Source: Mastacembelus armatus
Lineage: Eukaryota > Chordata > Actinopteri > Synbranchiformes > Mastacembelidae
Reading direction: 5' to 3'
Length of the DNA: 64,000 bases
Assembly (NCBI RefSeq): GCF_900324485.2
Contig: NC_046650.1
Span: 12,389,328 to 12,453,327, forward strand
Made by a program: the position numbers and the translations under genes
Notes under the pieces: model-generated
The model's database searches: none
What the model saw: the letters and a program-made list of their open reading frames with translations, nothing else
Told to the model about the DNA's origin: nothing
Shown here: positions 25,991 through 40,700 of the stretch, one piece after another
Layout of the letters: the number at the start of each line of letters is the position of its first letter
How positions within the stretch are numbered: position 1 is the stretch's first letter

Positions 25991-26800
25991 CTACATAAAC
26001 TATCTTCCAAGCAGCAGAAACCAATTAAATAAACACCAGAAAAGTAAATAGAAAACTAAAATTATATTTTAATATGTACAATAAAACTCAAAATTTAATT
26101 TAACAATTAAAAATCATGAACATCATAAATAAAAATTAATAAGTAGGCGATCTGCCATCTGGTTCATATCATCTAATCTAAAGGCATTGAACCAATCTTT
26201 AATTATATTCTATCTATATAAAATTTTGCTTTTATCATTATGTCACATGAAATACTCTCCACCTCTCTAATAGTACCTCAAATTCTAAAATAACAGCTTT
26301 GATGGCCCAACAGCTACAGTATGTAATATTTTTAAGGTTTTGGTATATCATAAATATTTTTAAAAAGCTGCCAATATTTCAGTGTCATACAAAAATCACT
26401 GCATTGATCCTGTTGCTGCCTGCCACCAGTGATGGCTATCGATGACCACGGTTTGTATGTAAATATCTGAAATGTGGTGCATACAATTGAACTACTCACT
26501 CACTGGTAGCCCACATTGATAGTGTAAAGTTATAAATCTAGAAATGTGCATTTCTAGATCTCGATTCAGTATGATGTAGGAGAAGGTCACAAATATAAAA
26601 TAGACCATCAGATAAGCAAATTATTTTCTGTTTGAGACTTACCTGCTCACTTTTCAATCTGACTATAATCCAGACATTTACATCATACAGAGGACACAGC
26701 AGGTCAAGAACTCATCTTTTTGTTAATCTGAATGTGTGAAAAAGTTCATGTTCAATAAATTTGTTCCTGAAACCCTTAAAATAATTAAACAGTTAGTATG
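25991..26800. other. Spacer between acadvl and dvl2
   Basis: About 0.8 kb of AT-rich DNA from the acadvl 5' end to the predicted dvl2 poly(A) site. It contains a near-perfect palindrome at 26536-26559 and no coding exon. Confidence 0.5.
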
Positions 26801-26811
26801 TAAGTATCAAA

Positions 26812-26817
26812 TTTATT
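26812..26817 (-). terminator. Candidate poly(A) signal of dvl2
   Basis: A minus-strand AATAAA about 1.1 kb past the dvl2 stop codon. It would give a 3' UTR of about 1.1 kb, within the range for this gene. Confidence 0.4.
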
Positions 26818-27911
26818 CTCAAATACACAAACCAAGGTGTCAGTATGAAATCAAACAATGTGACACTGTCAATGTCATTGCTTTTGAAATGTTAACTCTT
26901 CATTTAGCACCTTAATAGTTCAGTTATACATGATTTATATAGTCACTCATACAAAAACAAAATGGATGAATAATGAGTCAGTAACATAAAAACAAGCTTG
27001 GGGACCTGGGGCATTTGGATCACAGTTACTTAAGATACACAATGTTTGTAACCATAAAGTACCGCTTTCAGAATGTTTTTCATCAGCTAGTACCTGTAAG
27101 CTTCTGCAGCCCCACACTGACAACATGGTACTCCTCTCAATAAGAGATATTTGATGACTAGGCCTAGACAGTGAATACTAAACAAGTTCACCTGAAATTT
27201 TTTGGACCTATTTACTTTTTCACATTAGAGCTTGTTATTCTGTATTGTTGCATTTACACAGGAGTAGTAGATATATACAGAGAAGTTCATTGTCAAACAA
27301 AGCTGGAACAAGAGTTGTTTTATGTACCTGGAGTGTGAAAAGACAAAAAGTAAGGCACTTGATATTCTCCTATGCTGCCAATGATGATCCAGATATGTAT
27401 ACACGATTGTATCCTTTTCAAGTACACAGCTTACCTGGCATCATTTAGTGTTAAACGGGTTTGTGCGTTTCCTGGATGGCAGCTCTAAGATAAGTGGCTT
27501 CTAAATTATTATTTTTATGTATTGAGAAGCGCTGAGCAGCTCTTACAGGTGCTCAAAAATACTGAGTACTGAGAGTTGCTTGAGATAACAAACAAGCTCA
27601 CTACTCAGATAAGAAGGTATAACTGATCATTCTGGATTTAAAATCGAAAACATGACTTATGTACTGCATTTTAATCAGTGAACTATACTCTGTGGAAACA
27701 TATAGCCAGACTATAAGCCACATAAAATGTTTTTTTTTTTGTTTGTTTTGTTGTCTTTGTCAATGTTAAACCCTGTTCTCACCAAATTTGTAACAAGTGC
27801 CCTCAAACCAATAGGCCCTTGTGAGCTCAAAACGCTACCACCAGATCCTTGTCAAAACAAGTGGGAACTGTACACTAATTTCACATGAATGAACAGAACA
27901 CCAAGACAAAG

Positions 27912-30900
27912 CTACATGACATCCACAAAGAATTCGCTGGGGTTGCCCATGGCCAAGTGGAACGACTGGCGTGATGCGGTGAGCTCTGGGGGTACGGAGC
28001 CCAGGTCACGGGTGGGCGGGGCGCCAGGAGGTCCGCCTGGAGTGGAGGAGGGGGGTGGCGGTAGAGCCGGGTGCATGGGGGCTGTGGCTAGCTGCTGCGC
28101 ATGAGGAAGAGCATGAGCAGCTGCCATGGCAGGGTGTGGGTGCTGGGGTACCATCATCACCATCATAGGGTTGTAAGGCAGGATACCTGGCGGGTAGGGA
28201 GACATGTGGGGCGGCTGGGGCATGCGGTGATGATGTGAGCGCTGGGAGGAGGCGTGGCTGTGCTCACTGGGGGCGGCCGAACCGTGGCCACGCCTAAGGC
28301 TGCTGCGCGTGGAGTATTCTGATTCGCTGCCGCTGCCGGAGCGTGAGTCAGCCCCGCCACCTTCTCCACCTCCGCTAGAAGGGGATTTCTCCCCTCCACC
28401 CACAGTGCTGCCAGGACCTTTACTGTTGCGACGTCGCTCACCCTCGCTTCTCGTCGACCCACTGCTTCGGCTCCCTGTGACCACAAAAAAAAATGCTGTT
28501 AAATAATAGCTTTGAGTGGCTAACATCAGCAAAATGATCACCATCATGTTCCATACTGTGATCTGCATCATTTTATCCCAAAGGCCACAAATAATGTGTA
28601 TGCTAACCGCACAGTAATGCACTTTACATTGCACAACATGAATTTCATGTCCTTTAACGATAATATAAATCATCCATCCTCACCCTCACTGTGCTGGCTG
28701 CCAGTGCTGCCAGGGGCATAGCTGTAGCTGGTGAGCTCATGGTACGGAGGTGGCTGGCTGGAGTAGGGATGTGTAGGGTAGGGCTGATAGGGGAAGGTGT
28801 GCATCATGGGCCATGGGGAGGCCCCAGGGAGTGGCAGTGGTGCCAAGGTGTCCTGGTCTGAGGCCCCGCTGGAGCCATCATTGTCATTCAAGGAGAGGTT
28901 GGCCATGTCTGGGTGTGAGATGTGAAGTGAACAAATGTTACTACTTCTGTAGACACAAAATGTGGATGTACAACAGATAAACCCATGGCACATAATCCTC
29001 TTTATCTTTTTAATTGTGTTACACTTTAACAAAAGTACACTTTTCTTTGGCGGGCAGTAAAAACCAGAAAAGCAGATGGATTTAAGTCAGTCTGTGATGT
29101 CAGTGTTTTCTAGTTACTCACAGTTCTCACAGTCACTTAAGTCTCCAAATACGTAGTAGCACTGTTCGGAGAATGTGATTTTGTTGACAGTGTGTCGAAT
29201 GAAGCCAGCCTTCAGCAGATTACTGGCATACTTCCTGGCTTCACGGCGGTCCTGGAATCCCTCGATGTGGTGAAACAGCCACTCCACTACATCTGAGCCT
29301 GGTGGGAGATGCAGAGACAAGGAAGGTGAGCTAAGATCGGACTTTATTCATCCTAAAGGAAATTTTAATGCCCTAGCATTTCCATCCAGAGTTATGGTGA
29401 AAAATCCAAAATCACCAAAAATTTGTAACACAACTTCCTCAACCTGTCAAAAAATGTCCGTGCACCGATTTGAAATTTAGGATGCTCACAGTCGTGGTAG
29501 TCTGAACAAACAACCTCTTTAAGGGGAATTTATCAGCATTACCATTTTAAAGACGCATCAAACTCAAAACTACCAAGCTGAATAATGCCTTGGATATTCT
29601 AGTGGGGAAAAAAGCATCACAACAACGGTATCTTTGTATCTGAATGTCTGACGACCTGCAGGCTGCAGGATTTTTAGAATATTAAGAATGAAATGCAAGT
29701 CAGAAAAAAATATCAGTTTAATCTCTGGTTAAAATCAGAGATTGAAGACAACCCAAAAACCTTAATTTCAAAGAGTGCAAGAAGGACAAACACAGTTTAC
29801 GTAATTAGCTCTCGTGATTCAGTTGCAGGTGATTCCAATTTAACAGATGTTTCTAGTCAAAACAGGCGCTCGCCTTAGTACTTTAGGGGTTTTTTCCCCT
29901 CCCACAAGTCACACGGTTTTAATTCTGGGAACATAATGCATGCTCTGTAAAGTCTTGTGAGGCACAGGAAGTTCATGAAACTAATGTCTTTCTTAGCCAC
30001 AATTCCAGGTTTTTTGTCTCACCGAGGAAAGCGTTGGGGATGGTGATTTTAAGCCACATGCGGTCCCTGACTTCTAGGCCCGACTCTGGAGAAGCCATAG
30101 CCTTCGCAACCGATGCCATGTCAGAGTGCAGCGATAAGTTAAAGTCGTCAAAACCTGGAAAGAGAGAAGATCACTTTGGGTAAGATAAGGACATGTAGGG
30201 ATAAATGAAAGATAACTGGGATGACGACAGAACTGGGTCACAAACAAGGCAAGGAGTTTAACTTTGAAGATGAGATCAAAGAAGAGCGGTAGACAGCATT
30301 TCTCACATCATAAAACAGCAGAGACAAAGGAAGAGACACATGTGAAAGATGATTCCTTCCAATGTCATCAGAAGACAAAGATGGACAGAGAATGTAGCAG
30401 GAAAAAGACACTATACAATAATAAACATCCTTCAGGCCTTGAATGTAGACACACTAACAACAAAACTTGGCAAAGTTTAAAAGAGGATATAGTTTTATGA
30501 GAAGATTGTGTGGCTATGAAAGAGCTGAGAATAGAGAGAAGAGGTAAATTACAGTGCATAGAAAGTGAGACATTATGGAAAAGAGGCTCTCACGTTCAGT
30601 CTCTGTGACTGAGGAGGAAGAGGTGATGGTGCTGAGGGAGGAGCTGCCTGGGTAGGGAGGATAGGTCCCAGTCATAGCCACAGAGTGACTGACCCAGGCC
30701 GCTGGGTCAATGGGCCGGATGGGCTCGTCTGCAACAGGGGGAAAAAGATTATTAAAGTGTTACTGACCCTTAAATCAACAACAGAACATCCACTCTGTCA
30801 GTGGGTGTGAAGCTGTCTGCTACTTACTACGAGGCAAAGTGAAGTAGCCCTGAGGAGAGGGGTCCCAGCATTTAGCCACTGTGAGGATAATAGGCCTGGA

Positions 30901-33900
30901 ACAGATTTAAAAAAAAAAAAAAAATCAGAAATCAACATAATTTAAAGTGTTTGCAAACATTTAGCTGAAAAAGTGTCTTGATAATAAAAAATAAAATAAG
31001 GACAACTCACCCTGGCTTATGTACAATCTCTCTCAGTACCCGCACTGCATCGTCATTGCTCATATTCTCAAAGTTGATGTCGTTAACCTTGGTGAGTAGC
31101 AAAGTACAGAAAAGATCTGTCTCACTGACACAGATGCACCACCCACTAAAAACATCTACACTAATCAAAAGAAAATAATTACAACTGCAAAGCTACAACA
31201 GCACATCATTTATCTAAACAGTCATTTCAGAGATTTGGAAGAAAACTAAAAACACTGGCTCTGCTTTAGGATTAAGCCGTTATATCCCTCCTCACCTGCA
31301 GCAGCATGTCACCCGGTTCTATGCGTCCGTCTGCAGCCACTGCTCCTCCCTTCATGATGGAGCCGATGTAGATGCCTCCATCACCCCTCTCATTGCTCTG
31401 ACCCACAATACTGATGCCCAGGAAGTTGTACTTCTCTGTATTGTTCATAAATCACATTAAATTGAATTGCACATTTAGGACATAAATGAACTCATATTTA
31501 ATATTTTGCTAGAACCTCCTAGAAACACTGCGCTTCAAAGAGAGGAAATTAAAAAAATAAATAAATAAAATCTGAAGTGTACAGACCCATGTTGAGAGTG
31601 ACAGTGATGATGTTCAGGGACATTGTGGAGTCGGTCACACTGCTGAAGGAGGAGGCCTGGAGTTGGAAACCACAAAATTACACTGGGATTTGTTGGCAAA
31701 TACACTGATATAAATACTTTCCCAGAATTTCACTACAAAACAAATTGAATTCATTAAAGAACAAAACAATAAAATACTTAAGCTGATAAAATAAAAAGAT
31801 TCAGGAGAAACTGCAAACTGCATAAAGTTAACACAAAAGAAGGCGTAGAGTGATGTGTACATACCCTCTCCAGACGTGGGGGGCGCTGTTTCCTACGTCG
31901 ACGGTGCCGTTTAAGAAGCCTGGAGGCTGTGCTCTGCTCTGTTGCACTGCTGAACCTACAAGTCCAAGGGTCAACAAAAGGTCAGACAAGAAACATGTTC
32001 TCATAAATCTTTTATAGTCTCAACACCGTCACGGCCCACAAAGAAAATCTTTGCTAAAAGAGAAACTAATCCTTGTTTTTTTAAAAATATTTTCATGTTT
32101 CATAGATTTAGAAAAAATACCAACACATAACCCAACAACACATTCCAAGAACTCAAGTTGGAGGAACAAAATTTAGGAATTACAGCTAAAACATAAAAAT
32201 ATTGCATTTAATGATAATTGTTCAATAACTAAAAAAAGTTTTGAGTTGAAGAGGAGACCCTTGTAAGACAAAGATTATAACTGCAAATGACAGAAAACCT
32301 AATTTTTATATTTATTTACAAAAAATCTTTCTCGCTTAACTCTCCTGTCTTTTACAAATCTCCTACCTGCTCATGGTGTCGTCGTCCTCAGAGTCGCAGA
32401 AGCTGGTGGTTTCCAGCTCGCTGCTCATCACTGTGCTGGAGCTCTCATATCCTGCCAGGTGGCGCTCCAGGCGACTCTGGCCATTCATACGAGGCCCTGG
32501 GACACAACAGATGAGAACCAAAAGATAAGAGGGAACACTCTCAAAGTGAATTTGCTCAAGTCAGTGTTTACCATTTTTCTTATAGACCACAAACATTCCT
32601 CACTTCTCAACATTCCTTCACTATATCACGATCTATTCTTTGTTTGGATCTTGGCAGAGTCCCAAATCTTGATGGCACACTGTCATAAAGCAGCACTTTT
32701 CATCAGCACTGTGTTCTGCTGTTTCTCACCGTGCTGCTCCATGCTCTCTCTGTGCCGAGGTCTCTCTCTCCTGAAGGAAACTACAGACTCTGTCTCAGTC
32801 TGGTCGTCCAGCGTCTCCACGCTGCCTGTAGCATTGGGACTGTAACAGAAAAAGCAGGAGCACAGATGATTTCAAAACTCCAATATAGAATCACCAGAAA
32901 TAATGTGGTTGATTCTTCAGCAGCTGCACATTTAGTGACGTTAATAACAAAGTGTTTAACTTGAAATTAGATTAAGAAACCAGGAGGCCACCACCCTAAA
33001 AGACAGACAGGATGAGGTCCAAACATGAGAAATTAATGACTCTTCTGCAGCCATAATGGGAGGCTGCATTCATGTGTAAACTTCAACTCCATTTGACCCC
33101 TAAACCAAAATTACGGAGCTCCAGACAACACACTTTGAGAAGCTGAGACGAGTGTTTCAGACTCCACAGGCCATATTCATATTACAGTAATGGTTTCCTT
33201 ACATTTTGGTGGGAAAGGATGCTGTAGTGTAGACAGTATTAAAGGACAAGGAAAATACCTATTTAGATGTTTATCAAATGAATGATAATGTTGCTAAGTG
33301 TCTGCCAACATCTTTACCTTATGAACATAAGGTGAAAATAAATAAATTAATGTTGGATTTACAGTGTGTTGGTCTGTTCCTAAAAGAGTAATCAATTATT
33401 GCTGGTTTAAAAATATTTTAAAACCAAATCCAAACCCTGCTTATGTGACATAAATCAAATTAAAACAAACAAGATATCTGATATTTTATATCTGGGATCT
33501 GTTCTTTTTTATATTGTTTTATTGTTATATTATATTGTTTTAAGTCTAAAAACATGAGACCAAATACCAAAAGTGTTTTAGAAGCTTTTCCCAGAGCTAG
33601 TCATGTTTTAAACAAGGGCGGTCCCTGCTAAGATCAGGTTCAACTTGCCATAGTGCTGTTATTCCTCTTGGAGTAAGTTGATACTGGGATTGTGCAAGAT
33701 ATTCAAGAAAAGAGACAATATGCATATTACAGCTGTAGGAGAAGCACGAGCATTGGAAAAATGTGCAGGTTTTGAGAAGGTTTTCAGACTTGTGACACCC
33801 CCTTTGCAAATAAAAGTTTCCAATGAGTGTGTGTGCTGTGCTTACTGGAAGGAAGGTGGTCTGGAGTCCCCAATACCCCCGGTTCTCTCTGCAGGTGGGG

Positions 33901-36900
33901 GTGGCAGGGGCGGTGGAGGGGGTGAAGGCTGGGTAGTCGTTTCAACAGGGGGGACCACTGCCACTGGAGGCTCTGCTGCTGGAGTGTCCGAAGACACCAG
34001 CTGAAAATTGGAGAAAAGAGTGAAAAAGAATTACAGACAAAAAGAAATACTCAAAAGGATAAAAGTGGAGGGAAAAGAGGACATGGAGTGGGGAGAAATT
34101 GGCACAAGCGGTACAAATTCAAAGTGGGCAGTAAAAAAAGAAGGTGAGAAAAAAGAAGAGAAATGAAAGGAGAAGAAAGGGGGAGGTAGAAGGAAAACGG
34201 GTAAGATGTCAATTACTTTGACACACAAACACTGTACTCCATTCAGATGGACATCTCGAGGGCATACTGAAACGTTATCCTACACTTAATCTGTCTCTTT
34301 TCATTATACAACAGAAGTGCCCACGAATGTGCACACAGGCAAGGTAACTCACATCAACAATTAGGATGAATGTCATTCAGCATCCAATTACATGAACAAT
34401 AAAAATATAGTGAGGAAGGGAAAAAGATGGAGCTGTAAACCAATAAAATTGTGTGCATTGGTCTAAAATATAATGAAAATTAAGTCTGTTAAAGCTGGAA
34501 ATATTCAAAGAAATCAGTGCTCAGTACCCAGTAATACCTGCATATACAATATGGATCTCATGGTTTTTGGCTAGGTGCATTCAATGAGTTCAGATGAAGA
34601 AGCTTAGCATTCCCCATAAAAATAATTCAACCAAATGGAGTCTATCAGCTTCAGAAGACTGACGTTCACTCTCTTTACTGAGTCACTCCCTGCTCTTCCC
34701 TCCCCACTAATGGCTATGTGACTATGAAACACTCGACTTCTGGGATCTCTCCATCTGCCTTGGCCTGCAGATCACATATCAGTCCCTCTGGTCTCTGAGC
34801 TTTGTTCCCCACTCCTTAAATGCCTTCCCTCCTTCTTATGCACTTAACAGATGCTTCAGCCTCAAACTTGCTTTTCTGGGCCAAGTCCTCATGTTTTGTC
34901 TATTCAAATGTAACCTGCTAGGTTGTGTATAACCAATGAGCCGTCTACTATAGAAACGTAAAGTATGAAAACTATAAATGGAAACTCGTGGCCAATACAA
35001 ACAATGTATTGTTGTTTTTTGTAACAAGCTACTTGTAAACGCGAGCTTGAAACCAAGGCAAAACATTCAACTGAATGAACCTCTGTGGTTTGGATTATAT
35101 AATACAGGTGTACCTAATAAACTGACTGACCAAATGCATTTTGTCTTTCCAGATATTTTACTCAATCTTAAAAATCGGATGAACATAATGGTGGAAATAC
35201 CTGTGATAACTGTAGGAGAAAATTGAGGAAACAATATTATGATCTGTTTCTGGATATATCTAAGGAAATATGGACTTAATGACTTTAGAGTAGGAAATGT
35301 GTACCCTGCTTGGCTCACTCTGTATTTTTCCTCTTTTTTGTTATAACAATATATAAAATAAGGCTTCTATCAAGATCAACATACTCGATTTAAAGAAAAT
35401 TCTCCAAGTAAGTTGTACTGGAAACAAATTAAAACAAAGGCATGACAACAGATTTAATGATGGCTTAGATGAACGCACTGTAGTCTAAACTGAAATACCA
35501 TGTTAGTGGCTACGGTGACTCAGACTGTGGCCGACACTCCAACAGTATTGTTCTCAGAGATCTGGTTAGTCTGCTTCTTTGTGTTTAATCTGGCTTGACA
35601 GTTAGTCTGCTTCATGTTTCCCCACTCCTTCCAGAAAATTATTCCTAAAATATGTTTCACCAAACACTCTCCCAAGCACAAGTCTGAATCAGAAAACATT
35701 ATACGATGCTGCAATAAAATACACAGTTACTTAGACAGAATTCCTTAAATGTGAACCTTAAGTAGTCTTTTTTTATTGCTGCTCATTATTGTAAGGAAGG
35801 TCAGGGGAATTTGCATGAGAAAAGCAGTTTCTGAAAACAACCTCTGGCTGATAGTGTTGGCTGACTTTTAGATAAATGCAAAGTCGTTTTCAGACAAATT
35901 TCATTGGAAAATTAGGAAATTATAATTAGGCCATTTGGAACAATGGTCACCAGTGAAATCCAGATAGTTCCCACCCCACTAACACCTTTATTAGAAATAT
36001 GCAGCCGGTTTATAATTCTTACCCATGACACCACTCTGCCGTTGAAACATGGCAACTTGGCACTATCATCGGAAATCTCTTCTTTCACCACCCTGAAAAA
36101 CAGAGAGGCAGAGTGGGGTTTAGGAGGTATAAATTGTTCTTCGCTCAAAACATTATGACACAGTATGTTGTATCTGGATGGCAGCGAAGTGAAGGAGTGA
36201 CAGCTGAAAATTATACCAAGGATTTAGTCGAGTCATAAAGAAAGAAAATTGTAGCTGCCAAACAATAAAATAACTTACATTGCTGACACTTTATACAAAA
36301 TGTTAGGCTGTAAAAACAACATGCCTGAAATATATCATATGCCAAGCCTAATTATAAAACATCACAGAAATATGTCTGACAAGCTATTCTTGTTCGCTTG
36401 TTATATTTCCTGTAAATGCGGTACCAGGTGTTTTATGGATCAGCCAGTGGCCACCCCTGTTCAACATTCAGTTGCTCAAATTTGCACAGCAGATAGAAAT
36501 GTCTAAACCACATACTTTATAACTTATATAATTTAACGCTTTTCGTTAGTTAGGAAAGACAGTGACCTTCCCTACCATATGTGACCTTATATCACAATAT
36601 AGCAGGATATAAACAGTACAGCAACATCTACAGGGGTCAGCAAACTCATAAATAACAGCATCACCAACCATGACTGATGGTTTTAAATGTGTGTGAACCC
36701 ATTTTCTTGTTTTATGTTTTATTTTTATTTATTTAGCTGAGGAATTTAATAACTGTGGGTTATTATATGCTTCATGACTTCAATTTTATCTTAATGTGAA
36801 TGACCATTAAAAGCATTGATTTCCATTTTTAGCTTCAGTTTTCCTTCCAGAAAACAAAATCCCACTAGAAACCAAGCACAACTGTATCACTGGGAATATT

Positions 36901-39900
36901 TTCAGATGTTATCTTGTTACCAAAATACCCCCCAAGACACGAAGCCATGAATCAGCATAGCAGATATCAAAGAAAAGAACAAAAGAGACTAATTAGCTTC
37001 TTCTGGCAAGTGAGAGATACACTGGAATGTCTTCTGCCGCAGCGATGAGCTAAAACACACAAACTCTTACTGCTTTTGTGCCTCCTTGCAAACGACACAC
37101 AACCTGGCTGGCAAGATATGCATGCAAATCCAACACAGATAACAGTAACAGCAACAGCAACAGCTCAGCGTCCACAGGGCCAAAGCTCCTCAACGCCAAC
37201 ACATCCACCTGGCTATTCTTCCCTCCTCCAGGCCTCCATGTTTGTCAGAAATTCACACAGTCGGCTCCAGTGGTGAAATCTCCCCCCAGCAGACTGCTGC
37301 TGTGGTATTACTGAAGTTTACTGGGACAGGAGCTGGGCTGAGTGCTAGAGAGGACACTGGTCTGCTCCAAACCGCTTCAAAAGGTTTCTTTTTCCATCTT
37401 TTTCATTTAGCAGTGTGCCGCCTCTAATGCATATGCGACTCGGTCAGGCTCCACTGGGCTTTTGTAAGCAGCTGTTGAGAGCTGGTTTTGTAGGTGAGTG
37501 TTAGCATGTGGCCAAATTGTTGTGGGCACTGTTGGACAGCTGCAGCAGGAAGCTTTGTATACTGCTACCAAATGTTAGTTAACAAATGATCATCCGATTT
37601 ATTTATTTTTCCCCTCCTCAAGCTGCAAGAAACTGCATCTATACAGAAGATAAGCACATGCAACATTCTTTTCCCGAGTGTAATTGTCTTCATTCCTCAG
37701 CCCTCCAAACAAACAAGTGACCACAGAAGGGTAATTTCACGCACACCCTAAAATACCTGAAATAATGCATAAATAACCCTTAAACATACTGAATCTTGTT
37801 GAATCTGCTAAAACCTGAGCTTTTTTAGCTCCACTTCCCATTTTACTAGAGCCTTACCACCATTAAATTCCTCACATCCAACACAGCATCTTGTTTCTAA
37901 CATTTCCTGTTAGTGTAGCAGCTCCCTGATCCCCCACACCAGATACACAGCAGAATATTCAAATCTGAGCGAACACCATCTCACTCTTCCTCCCCGTCCT
38001 TCCCCCGGTGGACGCCCCAGACACTGAGCAAATGGCCTCAATCTAGCCTCAGGTTCTCACTACTGGCCCTGGCCTTCTCTGCTCCGTGGATCTCCCCCAC
38101 TGCCACACACACAGCTCAGGTCGACAGCTGGCCTCGTACCAGGGCAAATGAAAACACACAGTATTACACACTCCTCTCCTGGGCTGGCGAGGGGGGAAAA
38201 ATATCCCTGCTTTGATTGGACAGCTGACTCAGAGCTATGTTTGAAATTTTTCATCTAAACTCAGTTGGAGATATTCAAATGAGAGAGTGTGATGCCAGGC
38301 TGCTTAAGCATTGGGAATTTTTCTGCCATGCTCCCTTTGAAAAATTTTCCTTGCTCTGTGGAGAGAATTTGGCATGTATGCTCAGTAACACGTAAAGGGT
38401 CTCAAAGTAATAATGCCCTGTACAGTTACAGGAGGGACAACCTCCTTACTGGCAAATTGCGATTGTGGTAAAACTTAATAATTATGATAACTCTAATAGT
38501 AATTGAGATCATTTGAGTGTAAAAAGAAAGACTCTGCTGTGCCCATAACAATTGCCAGTAACAGCTTTTCAGTTATTAGGTTGCCAGTTTACAGGGGAGG
38601 CCTAATATTGAAATGTTGCTACTTTGACAAACCCAATTTCTGGCTCCATCTTTTCAAATGTCTGGATTTTCTGCTTTTCTCTGTTTTCTAACAGTGTCAA
38701 CTCAAAGACTGCAGGAAAACATGAAAATATCATCGTGTTACCTTAAAATGAACATTTTCCACAATCGTTTGTCAGACCAAACAACTATTTAGAAAATAGT
38801 CTAAATATACGGAGTATACGTAACAGAGATGACAACTTTAGGTCTGTATGTGATATACAGTATTTGTCTATTGTCTATTTTTGTAACAGATGGATTAACT
38901 ACCAGCAGAAACCAGACAGAAGTCCACAATGACGTAACATTGCTTACAAGTCTTTCCAAACATCATAAATAGGATAGAATAGATAGATAGATAGATTCTG
39001 TGTTGGAGATCTGCATTTTTTTGTCCATAAATAACTAAAACGATGACATTAATACTACTCATTCCAACAACCCACAGACAAACACTGTCTTTTTATATGC
39101 ACTTAAAACTGATCTTCTCAAAGCAAAATCTCTGTAAGTCAGTCATTGATGTTGCTATTAAATGTTAAACGTATCTCCATCTGAAGGGCAGCGCTATGAT
39201 CCTGCCAGCTCTGTTCTCATGAAAAGTCATCTTATCCGTTTAATTTTGGTCTTGGAGTTGACATTGCTTCTGACTTTGTAGTCTGTCTTTGGTGCCATCC
39301 AAGGAGGAAAAGAGGCTAAGATCCCTGCCTTAATGCTCATCCAAGACTATAACACATTTAACAGGAAGCCTAAGGGTCTCACTGGGTGAATAAAACCACA
39401 ATCATGCATTCCTCTGCAGGAAAATGCACAGCAGCCACCCGGGCGGGGGGGAAGATTAATTGATAGAATAGGAGAGACGGCTCTTTCTGGAGGAGTGGGT
39501 TGGGAGAAAGGGGAGAAGGGAGGAAGCAAGGGACTGAAAGGATGGCTGGCAGGCCAAAGTGTTAAAGAGGGGAGACAAAACCCTGGCTTCAGTCCCGAAA
39601 GAAAGAAAGGCGAGGATTTCACAAGATGATGGACTGAAGGAGGGAGGGAGGGATGAGGATTAGGCTAAAGAAAAGGAGCAGAGACAGGGAATGCCTCCCA
39701 TTGTAATGATGATGTTTTCAGAGAAATGCCCCAGCATACATACTCTTAGTATCTATAAAGCCACTTGGATATTCATCACCAGAAACTCTGCATTTTCTGA
39801 TTAAGGTTATTTGACCTTGCTGGCTGGTTTGATCCAAGAGTATATTGCCTCTACCATAATTTCCATAACTTATCCCTTATGGCAAACACACAACAGCCAG

Positions 39901-40303
39901 TCACAAAATAGGATTACATGGCCTTTTAAAACTTTTTCCAATAAACTAATCTTTTGTTTAGAGTAAACCTGCGCTACGTGACGGTTCCACCTCTCAGAAA
40001 ACAATGGCAACTTAAAAGATGATTTTCAAACATGTATCTAGTTACTAAACATGAAGTACTAACTTAAGTTTTAGCAACTTTTACCGCCCCTAATTTTGCA
40101 TGCAAAGCACACAGGAGACAAAAAAAAATCACTGCAGCTCACCCGAAGTCCTGGTCCATAGACTTGAAGAAGAATTTGTAGTTTGGCTTGTTCAAGACCT
40201 GTTTAAAATCCAGCAAAGTGATATTTTCGGCAGCGATAGGTATCTTCACCAAATACGGCGTCTCCTCTTCGTCGATATGATAAATTATTTTGGTTTCCGC
40301 CAT
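27912..40303 (-). CDS. dvl2: Segment polarity protein dishevelled homologue DVL-2, complete (15 coding exons, 767 aa)
   Basis: Exons: 40303-40143, 36092-36023, 34000-33846, 32839-32730, 32496-32367, 31955-31865, 31656-31587, 31435-31296, 31087-31011, 30895-30828, 30728-30594, 30154-30023, 29298-29122, 28908-28684, 28474-27912; 2304 nt, all phases agree. Dishevelled relays Wnt signals from Frizzled to the beta-catenin and planar-polarity branches. Seen: DIX domain (about 1-80, from [18 protein letters not shown]), a Pro-rich stretch, a basic patch [13 protein letters not shown] (221-233), PDZ (about 253-340, with NFLGISIVG), DEP (about 427-500, with [20 protein letters not shown]), a PPPYHEL motif, a Ser-rich tail and the conserved end [10 protein letters not shown]. 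The Pro/Ala-rich C-terminal exon and [17 protein letters not shown] favour DVL2 over DVL1/3. It lacks the Gly-rich N-terminal extension of mammalian DVL2. Intron 1 is 4 kb. It sits tandem to acadvl on the same strand. Confidence 0.97.
36093..40142 (-). other. dvl2 intron 1
   Basis: A 4 kb first intron that splits the DIX domain after residue 53. It holds a (GATA)n microsatellite at about 38980-38995 and purine-rich stretches near 39480-39660. It could carry enhancers, but nothing is diagnostic, and open frames inside it look spurious. Confidence 0.6.
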
Positions 40304-40700
40304 CTCTGCGGTGGCTTTTTCCCAAGCTGGAACAAGAAACACACACTATGAGGCGAGGTAGCGTTAACTTTGTGGGCTAGTTAGCCAAGTTAGCAGCTAG
40401 GTGGCTAACGAGACGGCAGAGGTGAAACGATGATGGCCACTGAGATTTTCACTCCGAGCCAGTAAAGCGTTCAAACCCTGGCGGAAAGCTCGCTCTGCGT
40501 CTTCACAGCAGAGAAAAACACGCATTCCGAAACAAAAACGACACACGACCTAACCAGCTACAACTTTTTTCCCCCCCAACAAAAACATACAGGGGAAGAG
40601 GGGAGGGGGGGGCCGGGTCTGAAAACTTTTCACCACTTTTTGCGAGCCAACGCGGCGTGTGACGTAAACACGTACCCCCCCCTTTCTCTTACGTGCTCTC
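40304..40700 (-). promoter_or_regulatory. dvl2 5' UTR and promoter region
   Basis: CpG-richer sequence directly upstream of the dvl2 start codon, including a CRE-like TGACGTAA at 40660-40667. The call rests on position and composition. Confidence 0.45.

Noticed and set aside
28163-28486. 107-codon minus-strand frame in the last dvl2 exon
   Set aside because: Out-of-frame shadow of the dvl2 C-terminal exon, which ends correctly in [10 protein letters not shown].
35100-35133. Sequence resembling the end of a fish Tc1-like element (acaggtgtacctaataaact)
   Set aside because: The match is only about 25 bp, with no partner inverted repeat or interior nearby; too short to call.
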